DNA of 64,000 nucleotides from Algoriphagus sp. (GTDB lineage: Bacteria; Bacteroidota; Bacteroidia; Cytophagales; Cyclobacteriaceae), in the NCBI GenBank assembly GCA_029945945.1, contig JAQSDM010000009.1, positions 124,001 to 188,000 on the forward strand, read 5' to 3'. The position numbers and the translations under genes were made by a program. Positions 35,693 to 44,499 of this stretch are shown in pieces. Below the pieces are notes generated by a model. It worked only from the letters and a program-made list of their open reading frames with translations, made no database searches and was not told the origin of the DNA. Positions within the stretch are counted from its first letter, which is position 1; the number at the start of each line of letters is the position of its first letter.

Positions 35693-37438
35693 ATGGCGAA
35701 GAAAGCAGAACGAAAAGTAACGATGGGTCAGGTCTTCAAGACCATTATTTGGCCCCGCAGAAAGCAATTGTTTTTAGGATTATTCCTTATCATCATCAGC
35801 AGGCTTTCCGGATTGATTCTGCCGGGTGCAAGTAAGTATCTCATCGATGATGTGATTCCATCAAACGATCTTGATTTGCTGAAATGGCTGATTCTGATAG
35901 TTGTTGGTGCTATTGTTGTCCAATCAGTTACTTCCTATTCTTTAACTCAGATACTTAGTGTAGAAGCCCAAAACCTGATTGCAAAACTCAGATCACAGGT
36001 TCAAAGTCACATCATCAAACTTCCGATTCGATTTTTTGATAATACAAAAACCGGTGAATTGGTTTCAAGAATTATGACCGATGTGGAAGGCGTGAGAAAT
36101 CTTGTCGGTACCGGGTTTGCTCAAATGATTGGCGGAGTCTTGACTGCAATCATTTCCTTGATTTTATTGATTTCTATCAGTCCTCTGATGACGCTCTACG
36201 TGCTTGCTCCGGTAGCGATTTTTGGAGTAGTTTCTTTGAAAGCCTTCAGCAAAATCAGGCCTATTTTCCGGGAACGCGGAAAAATCAACGCCCAGGTAAC
36301 GGGTCGTCTGACAGAAACACTTGGAGGAATCCGAGTGATCAAAGGTTTCAATGCCGAAGCCCAGGAGATCAGGACCTTTGAAAAAGGTGTTGACTTGCTT
36401 TTCCAAAATGTGAAAGCCAGCTTAACTGCAACCAGTTTTGTAACATCTGCAGGTACCTTACTTCTTGGATTGGCTTCTGCAGGAATCATGGGAATGGGCG
36501 GATACATGATTATGCAAGGGGAAATGACATTCGGAGATTTTCTTGCTTTTACACTTTACCTGGGTTTTATGATTGCACCGATTGTTCAGATGTCCAATAT
36601 CGGAAGTCAGTTGACGGAGGCTTTTGCCGGGTTGGATCGTACGGAGGAAATCATGAATACACCTTTGGAAGCTGATGATCGTAAGCGAACACTGGATTTG
36701 AAAGAATTCAAGGGAGATATGGTTTTCGATAATGTGTCTTTTGCCTATGAGTCCGGCAAAGAGGTGGTGAAAGGGATCTCATTTGAAGCTCCTTCAGGCT
36801 CAGTGACTGCTTTGGTCGGAACATCTGGTTCCGGGAAAACAACCATTGCAGGATTGGCAGCAACTTTTTTAAATCCCGATTCAGGCACAATCATTTTGGA
36901 TGGGCATGATTTGCAAACGATCACGCTGGAATCCTTCAGGTCCCGATTGGGAGTGGTTTTGCAGGATGATTTTCTTTTTGAGGGAACCATCCGTGATAAT
37001 ATCCTTTTCCCGAGACCGGATGCCAGTTCAGAGCAATTACAACTAGCAGTACGAGCAGCTCATGTGCAGGAGTTTTCAGATCGATTTGAAGATGGTCTGG
37101 ACACGTTGATTGGTGAAAGAGGGGTAAAGCTTTCCGGAGGACAAAGACAGCGGATTGCGATTGCCAGGGCGATTTTGGCAGATCCAAGGATTTTGATTTT
37201 GGATGAGGCTACTTCAAATCTTGATACTGAATCTGAAACGTTGATTCAGGCGAGTTTGAAAGAACTAATGAAAGGCCGAACCACTTTTGTGATTGCCCAT
37301 AGATTGAGCACGATTCGCCAGGCTGATCAAATCCTGGTGATTGAGCAAGGAAAAATCGTGGAGCAAGGAATGCATGATGAGCTGATCGCCAAACAAGGAA
37401 GGTATTATCAATTGTATACCTACCAGGCAAGGATTTAA
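35693..37438 (+). CDS. ABC transporter, fused permease and ATPase (MsbA/lipid exporter type)
   Basis: A 581-residue half-transporter. The N-terminal membrane domain (about 20-320, six helices) is followed by an ATPase domain with Walker A GTSGSGKTT, signature LSGGQRQR, Walker B ILILDEATS and the switch His in IAHRLST. It forms a homodimeric exporter of the MsbA/LmrA class, exporting lipids, drugs or peptides; the substrate cannot be set from sequence. No peptidase domain. It lies 17 bases behind the terminator of the TerC gene and is convergent with the HAD gene. Confidence 0.93.
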   Translation: MAKKAERKVTMGQVFKTIIWPRRKQLFLGLFLIIISRLSGLILPGASKYLIDDVIPSNDLDLLKWLILIVVGAIVVQSVTSYSLTQILSVEAQNLIAKLRSQVQSHIIKLPIRFFDNTKTGELVSRIMTDVEGVRNLVGTGFAQMIGGVLTAIISLILLISISPLMTLYVLAPVAIFGVVSLKAFSKIRPIFRERGKINAQVTGRLTETLGGIRVIKGFNAEAQEIRTFEKGVDLLFQNVKASLTATSFVTSAGTLLLGLASAGIMGMGGYMIMQGEMTFGDFLAFTLYLGFMIAPIVQMSNIGSQLTEAFAGLDRTEEIMNTPLEADDRKRTLDLKEFKGDMVFDNVSFAYESGKEVVKGISFEAPSGSVTALVGTSGSGKTTIAGLAATFLNPDSGTIILDGHDLQTITLESFRSRLGVVLQDDFLFEGTIRDNILFPRPDASSEQLQLAVRAAHVQEFSDRFEDGLDTLIGERGVKLSGGQRQRIAIARAILADPRILILDEATSNLDTESETLIQASLKELMKGRTTFVIAHRLSTIRQADQILVIEQGKIVEQGMHDELIAKQGRYYQLYTYQARI

Positions 37439-37445
37439 ATCAAAT

Positions 37446-38141
37446 TCAAACAATCCTCCTGATCAAATCCACCACTTCCCCGATTCGCTCTGCTTGATAA
37501 AATCGATCGTGAGTTATCTCATGATCGATTTGCTCATGGAGCCAAGTGATGTGAAATGGAATATGAATAGCATGCCCGCCCAACTCAAGGACTGGTAGAA
37601 TATCTGATTTCAGACTATTTCCCAGCATCAGGAATTCTTCAGGTGCCACATCCAGATGACGGATTAGTTTAGCGTAATCAGCCGGACGTTTATCACTCAT
37701 GATTTCAATGTGGTGAAAATGCGGCTCGAGGCCTGATTTTTTCAGCTTCCGTTCCTGATCAACCAAATCTCCTTTTGTAGCCATCACGATGCGATAATTG
37801 CCGTTCAGTTCTTTCAGGACGGCTTCCACTCCGGGGATTAATTCCACTGGTTTGGCCAGCATATCTTTTCCGATTTCCAGGATCTTTTCAATCATTTCCA
37901 AAGGCATTTTTTGATCAGTAATTCGCATGGATGTCTCGATCATGGAAAGCATAAAGCCTTTGATCCCATAGCCATACAGGCCAAGATTTTCAATTTCCGT
38001 CCGGAAAAGTTCCTTCATGATGCTGTGATGAGGCATAAAATCCTCCAGAAGGGAAGCGAATTTTTCTTCTGATTCCCTAAAAAACGGTTCATTCACCCAA
38101 AGGGTGTCGTCAGCATCGAAGGCTATTACTTTGAGAGGCAT
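37446..38141 (-). CDS. HAD-superfamily hydrolase (phosphatase-like)
   Basis: A 231-residue HAD protein. Motif I AFDADDTLW gives nucleophile Asp9 and acid Asp11, motif II is VMATKGD, motif III Lys lies in the SDKRPADY stretch, and motif IV is MLGNSLKSDILP. A helical cap (about 15-95) sits after motif I, as in subfamily I phosphatases. Acts on a small phosphate ester; the substrate is unknown. Its stop lies 8 bases from the convergent ABC transporter stop. The 5' side abuts an inverted-repeat element. Confidence 0.88.
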   Translation of the reverse strand: MPLKVIAFDADDTLWVNEPFFRESEEKFASLLEDFMPHHSIMKELFRTEIENLGLYGYGIKGFMLSMIETSMRITDQKMPLEMIEKILEIGKDMLAKPVELIPGVEAVLKELNGNYRIVMATKGDLVDQERKLKKSGLEPHFHHIEIMSDKRPADYAKLIRHLDVAPEEFLMLGNSLKSDILPVLELGGHAIHIPFHITWLHEQIDHEITHDRFYQAERIGEVVDLIRRIV

Positions 38142-38142
38142 A

Positions 38143-38288
38143 TTTTTTTGTCAACTGTCAACTGTCCACAGACAACGGCCATGGAATTACAAAAATATAA
38201 TTACTGCTAATGGATTGGTTTTGGTAATGTTGCGAATTTCTATTTCTGTAAAGTGGTCGACTGTCGTCTGTGGACCGTTGACAAAAAT
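38143..38288. repeat. REP-like inverted repeat doublet
   Basis: Two imperfect inverted copies of about 35-40 bases flank a ~70-base AT-rich core. The left copy runs TTTTTGTCAAC...TGTCCACAGAC and the reverse complement of the right copy runs TTTTTGTCAAC...GGTCCACAGACG. The left copy has an internal 7-base duplication (TGTCAAC twice). The layout is like a REPIN, two REP sequences in opposite orientation. It fills the gap between the HAD and hydrolase genes. Confidence 0.65.
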
Positions 38289-39199
38289 TAAAGATCTTTC
38301 ATCCAAGCCAAAAGCACATTTCTCCAGCTTTCTACAGCTCCTTTTCCCAATCCGAAAGCAAACCCGTGTCCACCTGTTGGGTAAATATGGAGGGAAGCTT
38401 TCACTCCGTTTTTATGAAGAGCCTGATAATAAAGAAGGGAATTCTCGATAGGAACTCCTTTGTCATCCTGCGCATGAACCAGAAAAGTGGGAGGGGTCTC
38501 AGCATTTACATTCAATTCCCCGGAAAACCGATCTTTCAATTCTTTAGATGCATTATCGCCAATGAGGTTTTTTCGCGAACCTCCATGTACTGCACCTTCT
38601 TGGAAAGTAATCACCGGATAAGCTAATATGGAGAAATCCGGTCTTGCCGAAAGTGTGTCGATGGCGTCTTTAGGCCGATCAACTTCGTGCTTATACTGGG
38701 TGCTGACCGTAGATGCTAAGTGACCTCCTGCTGAGAAACCCATCACGCCAACTTTTGTCGGATCGATGTTCCAAGCGGCAGCGTTTTGTCTTACAAGACG
38801 AATAGCCCGCTGTGCATCCATGAGTGGAACTTCTTTGGGATCGGTAAGAGATTTGGAAATAGGAAGGCGGTATTTGACCACAATCCCGGCAATCCCCTGA
38901 GAATTCAGCCACTTGGCAAAGTCAGTACCTTCCCAATCATAAGCCAGAATCCCGTATCCTCCTCCGGGAAAGATTACCACAGCTTTTCCCGTTGAGATCT
39001 GCTTTGCCGGGAGATATACTTCAATAGCTGGAATCTGCACATTTGAGATTCGGACGATACCTTCTGAGACCACTTCTTCCTTCAACCTTTGATCAGATTG
39101 AAGAGGTGGGTTGCCTACCCAAAGAGGGATAGTATATTCCTGAGCTTGAGACAAAAATGCCATCAGGGCAAGGGTTAGCGTTAATATTGATTTTTTCAT
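38288..39199 (-). CDS. exported alpha/beta hydrolase (esterase/xylan-esterase-like)
   Basis: About 303 residues from the ATG at 39199, which begins a signal peptide (MAFLSQAQ, cut near 20); an in-frame upstream start at 39226 adds 9 non-signal residues. The fold has VVIFPGGGYGIL (oxyanion strand), the nucleophile elbow GFSAGGHLAS and a C-terminal TGGHGFAFG with the catalytic His. This is the pattern of carbohydrate esterases and acetyl esterases. Secreted to the periplasm. It is the last gene of the minus-strand fucose cluster, 10 bases after the mutarotase gene, so it may remove acyl groups from fucose-containing glycans. Confidence 0.88.
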   Translation of the reverse strand: MKKSILTLTLALMAFLSQAQEYTIPLWVGNPPLQSDQRLKEEVVSEGIVRISNVQIPAIEVYLPAKQISTGKAVVIFPGGGYGILAYDWEGTDFAKWLNSQGIAGIVVKYRLPISKSLTDPKEVPLMDAQRAIRLVRQNAAAWNIDPTKVGVMGFSAGGHLASTVSTQYKHEVDRPKDAIDTLSARPDFSILAYPVITFQEGAVHGGSRKNLIGDNASKELKDRFSGELNVNAETPPTFLVHAQDDKGVPIENSLLYYQALHKNGVKASLHIYPTGGHGFAFGLGKGAVESWRNVLLAWMKDL

Positions 39200-39209
39200 G
39201 GGAATATCG

Positions 39210-39551
39210 TTATGCTTTAAATTCAAAAACGGGCTTCATCAATTGCCAGCGCCAGTTTGGCGGAGTTCCAGGCAGATTGGTTTGGTATTGTCCCAGAAAG
39301 GTTTCCCATTCCTGGACTTTTGGATTGGCGTTGTCCAAAGCGGCCTTTCTTTCGAAGGTAAAATTTTCATCTCCTACCAATATCATGCTCAGTCGGTTTC
39401 TCCATCGGTAAATGCTCATTTGTAAAACGCCAGCCACCCGAATGCTTTCAATTATCTCAGGATGGATTGTTTTATGGCATTCCTCGTAAGCGAGGATCGC
39501 TTCTTCCTCGTCTTTGAGATCGCAGATAAGTAAGAATGTTTGGGTTTTCAT
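39210..39551 (-). CDS. sugar mutarotase of the L-rhamnose/L-fucose mutarotase family (DUF718)
   Basis: About 113 residues. The RhaM/YiiL pattern is present: LICDLKDEEEAILAYEECH near 7-25 with a conserved His, and YRWRNRLSMI and WRWQLMKPVF. It interconverts alpha and beta pyranose anomers. Homologues are named L-rhamnose mutarotase, but the neighbours (fucose permease, fucose-type dehydrogenases) suggest the real substrate is L-fucose. Cytoplasmic. The ATG at 39551 is chosen over one three codons upstream. Confidence 0.85.
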   Translation of the reverse strand: MKTQTFLLICDLKDEEEAILAYEECHKTIHPEIIESIRVAGVLQMSIYRWRNRLSMILVGDENFTFERKAALDNANPKVQEWETFLGQYQTNLPGTPPNWRWQLMKPVFEFKA

Positions 39552-39574
39552 TGGGTTCAAAATACTTTATCATT

Positions 39575-39640
39575 CGTTATTCGAAGTTCAATATTCGTCA
39601 TTTTTAATATCGAACATCGAATGTAGAATGATGAATAAAG
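39575..39640. repeat. ATCG-rich intergenic repeat element
   Basis: The 87-base gap between the mutarotase and FucP genes is filled by degenerate copies of words such as TATTCG, ATATCGAACATCGAAT and AATGATGAATA. The 11-mer GAACATCGAAT recurs at 43593. This type of short, repetitive TATTCGA sequence is typical of dispersed intergenic repeats in Bacteroidetes. Confidence 0.5.
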
Positions 39641-39647
39641 AAGTGAT

Positions 39648-40955
39648 TTAAATTATCTTTTTCACTCTGAGACTGAACAAAAGCACCATCAGAAAGCAAC
39701 ACAAAGGAAGGACAAACGAGAAATTAACCTCGGGTACACCCAAGATCTGAACATCTGTGTATCCAATTCCTCCTAAATCCAAAATCATTCCCTGCAGGGT
39801 AGGCATGATCGCTCCGCCAACAATCGCCATCACAAGGAAGGCCGCAGCAAACTTGGAATCCTCTCCCAGGCCTTCCAAAGCAATTCCATAAATCGTTGGA
39901 AACATCAATGACATTGCAAATGAAATCCCAACCAAACTATACATCCCTGTAATTCCCTCCAGGAAAATAGCTCCAAGAGTAAATCCCATTGCAAGAATGG
40001 CAAAGAGAGAAAGCAACGTAGTTGGAGGAAAGTACCGAAGCAGAAAAGTACAAATCCAGCGCCCGATCAGGAAGACTCCCAAAGAGGCATATCCATAATT
40101 GACCGCATCAAAGTTGGAGATCCCGATCGACTCAGCATATTGGTAGATGTATGTCCAAACCATGATTTGTGCCCCTACATAAAACATTTGTGCAAGTGTT
40201 CCTTCCACAAAATTCCTGTTTTTGACCAAGCGCTTCATAGTTGCACCGAAATCTATTTTTCCGGAACTGTCTTTTCTTTCCGGCATTTTTACCAATGCAA
40301 TCAAGACCAAAGTCACCAATACAAAGAGCCCTAAAATCACATAAGGATTTCGGATCACCATGAGATCATTGGTTCGGATGACGGCCTTTGCAGATTCATC
40401 CAACGTATCAAAAATGATATTTCCGGAAGCATCAGTATTGTTGGACAAAAGAGAGTTTAGAATAAATTGCTTAGCGACAAAAAGGCCAGCCAGAGCACCC
40501 ATTGGATTGAAAGCCTGCGCCAAATTCAGTCGTTGTGTGGCTGTTGCTTCCGGGCCCATCGACAAAATGTATGGATTCGCAGTTGTCTCCAAAAATGCTA
40601 ATCCAAAAGTCAGGATATAAAGGGAGGCCAGAAAGAACCCATAGCTCTCCCAAGCTGCTGCCGGATAAAAGAGCAATGCACCGAAACCATAAAGACCTAA
40701 TCCAAGGAGGATTCCGGTTTTGTAAGAGTATTTTTTGATAAAGAATGCTGCCGGCAAAGCCATCGTAAAGTAGCCTCCATAAAAAGCCAACTGAACCCAG
40801 GAGGCTTGCGTGTTATTCAATTCCAAAACCCGCTTGAAAGCCGCTACCATTGGATTTGTGATGTCATTTGCGAAGCCCCAAAGAGCAAAAAGCGAAGTGA
40901 TCAAAATGAAAGGAACGATTAATTCCTTTGGAATGAGTGCTGGTTTTTGGGTCAT
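39648..40955 (-). CDS. fucP: L-fucose:proton symporter (MFS, FucP-like)
   Basis: A 435-residue major facilitator with about 12 helices. The N-terminal motif SLFALWGFANDITNPMV near 18-34 is characteristic of the FucP group, with the conserved Asp and Asn in the first helices. In FucP the sugar is taken up with a proton. It fits an L-fucose uptake role because it sits in the fucose-oxidation operon. Its start overlaps the preceding dehydrogenase stop by 4 bases (ATGA), so the pair is translationally coupled. Confidence 0.9.
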   Translation of the reverse strand: MTQKPALIPKELIVPFILITSLFALWGFANDITNPMVAAFKRVLELNNTQASWVQLAFYGGYFTMALPAAFFIKKYSYKTGILLGLGLYGFGALLFYPAAAWESYGFFLASLYILTFGLAFLETTANPYILSMGPEATATQRLNLAQAFNPMGALAGLFVAKQFILNSLLSNNTDASGNIIFDTLDESAKAVIRTNDLMVIRNPYVILGLFVLVTLVLIALVKMPERKDSSGKIDFGATMKRLVKNRNFVEGTLAQMFYVGAQIMVWTYIYQYAESIGISNFDAVNYGYASLGVFLIGRWICTFLLRYFPPTTLLSLFAILAMGFTLGAIFLEGITGMYSLVGISFAMSLMFPTIYGIALEGLGEDSKFAAAFLVMAIVGGAIMPTLQGMILDLGGIGYTDVQILGVPEVNFSFVLPLCCFLMVLLFSLRVKKII

Positions 40956-41722
40956 AAGGCTCTGTCGAGATGGGTGTAGCCACCATCCACAAACAGATGC
41001 TGACCTGTGATGTGGGAGGCTTTGTCTGACAAAAGGAAAATAACCATCGCAGCGATTTCTTCTGAGGAAGTCATGCGGTTTCCCAAAGGAATCCGGCGAT
41101 TTATTTCGGTGAGTTTTTCTTCAGGATTAGCAAAGGACTTGATCCAGTTTTCGTACATCGGGGTCATTACTTCCGCCGGGATCACTGCATTCACCCGAAT
41201 CTGATAGGGGAGAAGCTCTACCGCCCATTCCCGGGTGAGGGCAAGTTGGGCTCCCTTTGCAGCGGTATATCCGGAAGTGTTACCCTGCCCTGTAATAGCT
41301 GTTTTACTGCTGATGTTGACGATGCTTCCTTTGGATTTTTTCAAATAGGGCAAAGTAAAATGTGCCAAATGATAGTAATGGTTCAGGTTTTTGGCGACCG
41401 ACTGGGCAAATGCTTCGGGATTTCCTTTTTCCAAACCAACCGAGTCATTTGATCCTGCATTATTGACAAGACCATCTATCCGGCCAAAGACTTCAAGAGT
41501 TCTTGTGATGACTTCCTGAGAATCCTCAGGAGAAAAAAGTCGGATGGGAATCTGTAGTGCCTTTCCTTTTGCCAAATCCAATATTTCTTTCCCTTCCATT
41601 TCTGAAGGATCAATCATGACCGGAATTGCGCCTTCTTCGATCAAGCCGCGCGAGATTGCACCTCCGATTCCTTTCGCACCTCCGCTGATGAGGATGACTT
41701 TATCTTTGAGATTCAGGTTCAT
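40952..41722 (-). CDS. short-chain dehydrogenase, probable L-fucose dehydrogenase
   Basis: A 256-residue SDR. The Rossmann motif is SGGAKGIGGA near 13-22, with the catalytic Tyr-Lys in SGYTAAKGAQ and the NNAG motif present. C-terminal VDGGYTH matches SDR sugar dehydrogenases. Given the neighbouring lactonase and fucose permease, it is the likely first enzyme that oxidises L-fucose to L-fuconolactone with NAD(P). The assignment rests on context. The second SDR of the locus at 43639 is more like a keto-deoxy sugar acid dehydrogenase. Confidence 0.85.
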   Translation of the reverse strand: MNLNLKDKVILISGGAKGIGGAISRGLIEEGAIPVMIDPSEMEGKEILDLAKGKALQIPIRLFSPEDSQEVITRTLEVFGRIDGLVNNAGSNDSVGLEKGNPEAFAQSVAKNLNHYYHLAHFTLPYLKKSKGSIVNISSKTAITGQGNTSGYTAAKGAQLALTREWAVELLPYQIRVNAVIPAEVMTPMYENWIKSFANPEEKLTEINRRIPLGNRMTSSEEIAAMVIFLLSDKASHITGQHLFVDGGYTHLDRAL

Positions 41723-41751
41723 TTTGGGTTTGAGTTGGGTGATTCTTGAAT

Positions 41752-42582
41752 TTACTCGTTTATTCCATAAAATTCTTTTGCTGTTTCGCCCATTACCCTG
41801 GCTTTTTCACCTTCGGATAGTGAATCCGTAAACCGATCGACAATATCGAATACTTGCTCATATTCAGCGGCTACCAAACAGACAGGCCAATCGCTTCCGT
41901 ACATCAATCTGTCAGGACCAAAAAGCTCCAAAGCGATTTCCAGAAAAGGCAAAAGATCATCAGGCTTCCATTTTTTCAGATCGGCCTCAGTCACCATTCC
42001 GGATAATTTGCAATGAACCAACTCCCGCTCGGCGAGGAGTGACATTTTCTTTTTCCACTCTTTCCAATCTCCGTCTTTGATGTTAGGCTTTGCCAAATGA
42101 TCTATCACAAAAAGCTGGTCAGGGCATTTGCTTACCAATTTCAGAGATGCATCAAGATGCTCGGGAAAAATCAGGATATCGTATGCATAGCCTCTTTTTC
42201 CGAGTTTGTGGATCCCTCGAATAAATTCCTTTCGAAGCATGTATTCGGGATCTTTGGATTGCAGGACTTCCCGAAAGCCATTAAGTTTTTTGTAAGAGGA
42301 AAGCTGATCCAAGACATCATCTAATTGATCATTGCCAAGATCTGCCCAACCAACAACCGCTTTGATCCAATGGTTTTGGTCAGCCAGATCGAGCAGGTAT
42401 TCGGTTTCTCTAAGGGTTTCATCTGCCTGCACTGCTATCGAACCATCGATTTTGGCTTCTCCCAATAGCGGGAAAAGGTCACCCGGCGGAAAATCCCGCC
42501 GAATGACTTTCATCTCATCTGTAATCCAGGAATGCTTTTCTTTCTCATACTGCCAAAAATGCTGATGGGCATCGAGTCTCAT
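41752..42582 (-). CDS. amidohydrolase-2 family lactonase, probable L-fuconolactonase
   Basis: A 276-residue amidohydrolase of the COG3618 type. The metal motif DAHQHFW lies at 4-10, a mid His is in VIDHLAKP, and a late Asp is in YGSDWPV, all typical of fuconolactonases and related sugar lactonases. Cytoplasmic. It hydrolyses L-fuconolactone to L-fuconate. Its start overlaps the FAH-type gene by 4 bases and its stop is 29 bases before the SDR, so it belongs to the fucose-oxidation operon. Confidence 0.88.
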   Translation of the reverse strand: MRLDAHQHFWQYEKEKHSWITDEMKVIRRDFPPGDLFPLLGEAKIDGSIAVQADETLRETEYLLDLADQNHWIKAVVGWADLGNDQLDDVLDQLSSYKKLNGFREVLQSKDPEYMLRKEFIRGIHKLGKRGYAYDILIFPEHLDASLKLVSKCPDQLFVIDHLAKPNIKDGDWKEWKKKMSLLAERELVHCKLSGMVTEADLKKWKPDDLLPFLEIALELFGPDRLMYGSDWPVCLVAAEYEQVFDIVDRFTDSLSEGEKARVMGETAKEFYGINE

Positions 42583-43442
42583 GCCTCAGGATCATTCATT
42601 GCAACTTGCCTGGACTGCCCAAGGCCATCGATTCCAAGTTCAACGATATCTCCGGGCTGCAAGTACTTTGGTTCAGGCTTCAATCCCATTCCTACTCCTG
42701 CGGGAGTTCCGGTTGAAATCACGTCTCCGGGAAGTAGGGTCATGTATTGACTTAAGTGTGATATCAGGGTTGGGATGTCAAATACCAAATCAGAAGTATT
42801 GCTGTCCTGAAGTATTTTGCCGTTGAGTTTGAGCCAAAGGCGAAGGTTATGAGGATCGGCGATTTCGTCGGCTGTCACCAAGACAGGACCCAGGGGAGCG
42901 AAATGATCCGCACTTTTTCCTTTGACCCATTGGCCACCATGATGTAATTGGAAATCCCGCTCGCTGACATCGTTGTGAACGCAGTAACCGGCCACATAAT
43001 CCAACGCATCGCCTTTGCTTACATACTTTGCACGCTTACCTATCACCACAGCCAATTCAACTTCCCAGTCTGTTTTTACTGAGTTTTTTGGAATAAAAAT
43101 CGGATCGAAAGGTCCGCAAAGCGATGAAGTTGCCTTCATGAAAATGATTGGAACTTCTGGTACAGCCATACCCGCCTCGGCAGCATGCTTTCTATAATTG
43201 AGGCCTATGCAGATTATTTTAGAAGGACGGGCAATTGGGGAGCCTATTCTGGAACCGGCCGGAATTTCTTTCAGGAGTTGATGATTGGATTTGAGCCAGG
43301 TTTTAAGGCGTTCAAGCCCATTGCTTGTGAAAAATTCCTCGTTCCAGTCTTCTCCAAATAAGGAGCAATCCAGATGGCGTCCGTTTTCATCCTGTATTCC
43401 CGGGGTTTCTTTTCCGGCTTCGCCGTGTCGAATAAGTTTCAT
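42579..43442 (-). CDS. fumarylacetoacetate hydrolase family protein, probable 2,4-diketo-3-deoxy-L-fuconate hydrolase
   Basis: A 287-residue FAH-fold enzyme. The core CIGLNYRKHAAEAGMAVPEVPIIFMK near 77-102 and the Mg-binding acidic residues around DWEVELAVVIG are present, as is the lid motif DVSERDFQ. In the oxidative fucose route this fold cleaves 2,4-diketo-3-deoxy-L-fuconate to pyruvate and L-lactate. The role here rests on the operon context; other beta-diketo acids are possible. Overlaps the lactonase by 4 bases. Confidence 0.88.
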   Translation of the reverse strand: MKLIRHGEAGKETPGIQDENGRHLDCSLFGEDWNEEFFTSNGLERLKTWLKSNHQLLKEIPAGSRIGSPIARPSKIICIGLNYRKHAAEAGMAVPEVPIIFMKATSSLCGPFDPIFIPKNSVKTDWEVELAVVIGKRAKYVSKGDALDYVAGYCVHNDVSERDFQLHHGGQWVKGKSADHFAPLGPVLVTADEIADPHNLRLWLKLNGKILQDSNTSDLVFDIPTLISHLSQYMTLLPGDVISTGTPAGVGMGLKPEPKYLQPGDIVELGIDGLGQSRQVAMNDPEA

Positions 43443-43564
43443 GATTGGGTTGGTTATTAAGGTTTTGAGAATTTAAGTTAAATTCAAAAATTGTCGATAA
43501 GCCTCTGATATAATTAAGGTTAGTGGCTAATTTTTGAAGTTTGGTTTTAGGGATATAAACCATA

Positions 43565-43640
43565 TTATATCGCGTGACGAAGATCGAATACTGAACATCG
43601 AATTTCAATCATAAATCCGAAATCATAAATCCGAAATCTT
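43565..43640. repeat. intergenic repeat, TATTCGA-type plus tandem AAATCCGA units
   Basis: The 196-base gap between the two parts of the fucose operon holds GAACATCGAAT (43593, also at 39612) and then two tandem copies of a 14-base unit ending in ATAAATCCGA. It ends at the stop region of the next gene. The shared words suggest the same repeat family as the one at 39575. Confidence 0.55.
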
Positions 43641-44397
43641 ACATCTTCAATCCAAGGAATCCACCGTCAATCGGGATATCCGTTCCGGTGAAGAAACTTC
43701 CTGCATCCGAACTTATAAAGTAAGCAAGATCTGCAATTTCTTCGGGTTTGGCCATACGACCCAATGGCTGGGTGGCTGCAAGTTTGGCAAACATTTCAGC
43801 TTCCTGGCCCGGATAGTTTTTGGCTAAAAATCCATCTACAAATGGAGTATGAACCCTTCCAGGGGAAATGCAATTGCAGCGAATCCCTTCTTGTACATAA
43901 TCTCTTGCTATGCTGAGAGTCATGGAAAGGATTGCGCCTTTGGTCATACTGTAGGCAAAGCGATCCGGAATGCCGATCGTTGCAGCGACTGAAGCCATGT
44001 TAAGAATTGATCCGCCACCGTTTTCTTTAAGTTTTGGTAAGGCTGCTTTTATGCAGTTGAAAGCTCCTTTTACATTCACCTGAAAAAGTCGATCAAAGTC
44101 CTCCTCAGAAGTGGACTCGACTTTGCCAATATGAGAGATGCCTGCATTATTGATCAGGACATCGATTTTACCAGGAATGGAATAGATTAGCTTTTCGACT
44201 TGAGCGTAATCTGCAATACTTCCCTCCAGAAATTTGACTCCGTATCCCTTTTCATGCTCTTCTAGTTGGAGTTTGGTGCCTTCTATATGGTTGGTATCTA
44301 TGAAAAAAACATGACTTCCTTCCACAGCGAATTTTTTTACCATTGCCAGCCCGATTCCGCTGGCTCCTCCTGTGATCAAGATGGTTTTATTTTTCAT
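43639..44397 (-). CDS. short-chain dehydrogenase, probable 2-keto-3-deoxy-L-fuconate dehydrogenase
   Basis: A 252-residue SDR. TGGASGIGLAM (glycine-rich loop, about 9-19), NNAGISH, the Tyr-Lys pair in AYSMTKGAI, and the C-terminal PIDGGFLG are visible. It resembles the DHRS6/KDF-dehydrogenase branch. In the pathway it would oxidise 2-keto-3-deoxy-L-fuconate to the diketo acid that the FAH enzyme cleaves. It would be the first gene of the fucose operon and is about 200 bases upstream of the FAH-type gene. Confidence 0.82.
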   Translation of the reverse strand: MKNKTILITGGASGIGLAMVKKFAVEGSHVFFIDTNHIEGTKLQLEEHEKGYGVKFLEGSIADYAQVEKLIYSIPGKIDVLINNAGISHIGKVESTSEEDFDRLFQVNVKGAFNCIKAALPKLKENGGGSILNMASVAATIGIPDRFAYSMTKGAILSMTLSIARDYVQEGIRCNCISPGRVHTPFVDGFLAKNYPGQEAEMFAKLAATQPLGRMAKPEEIADLAYFISSDAGSFFTGTDIPIDGGFLGLKM

Positions 44398-44499
44398 TTA
44401 TGGTTCCTTTGAGATTGTGGAATTTATAAAGAGAAAAAAATCCTTCCTAATGGATTTGATTCATCTTGACTATGAAAGTATCCAGAATCAAATGAAAAA

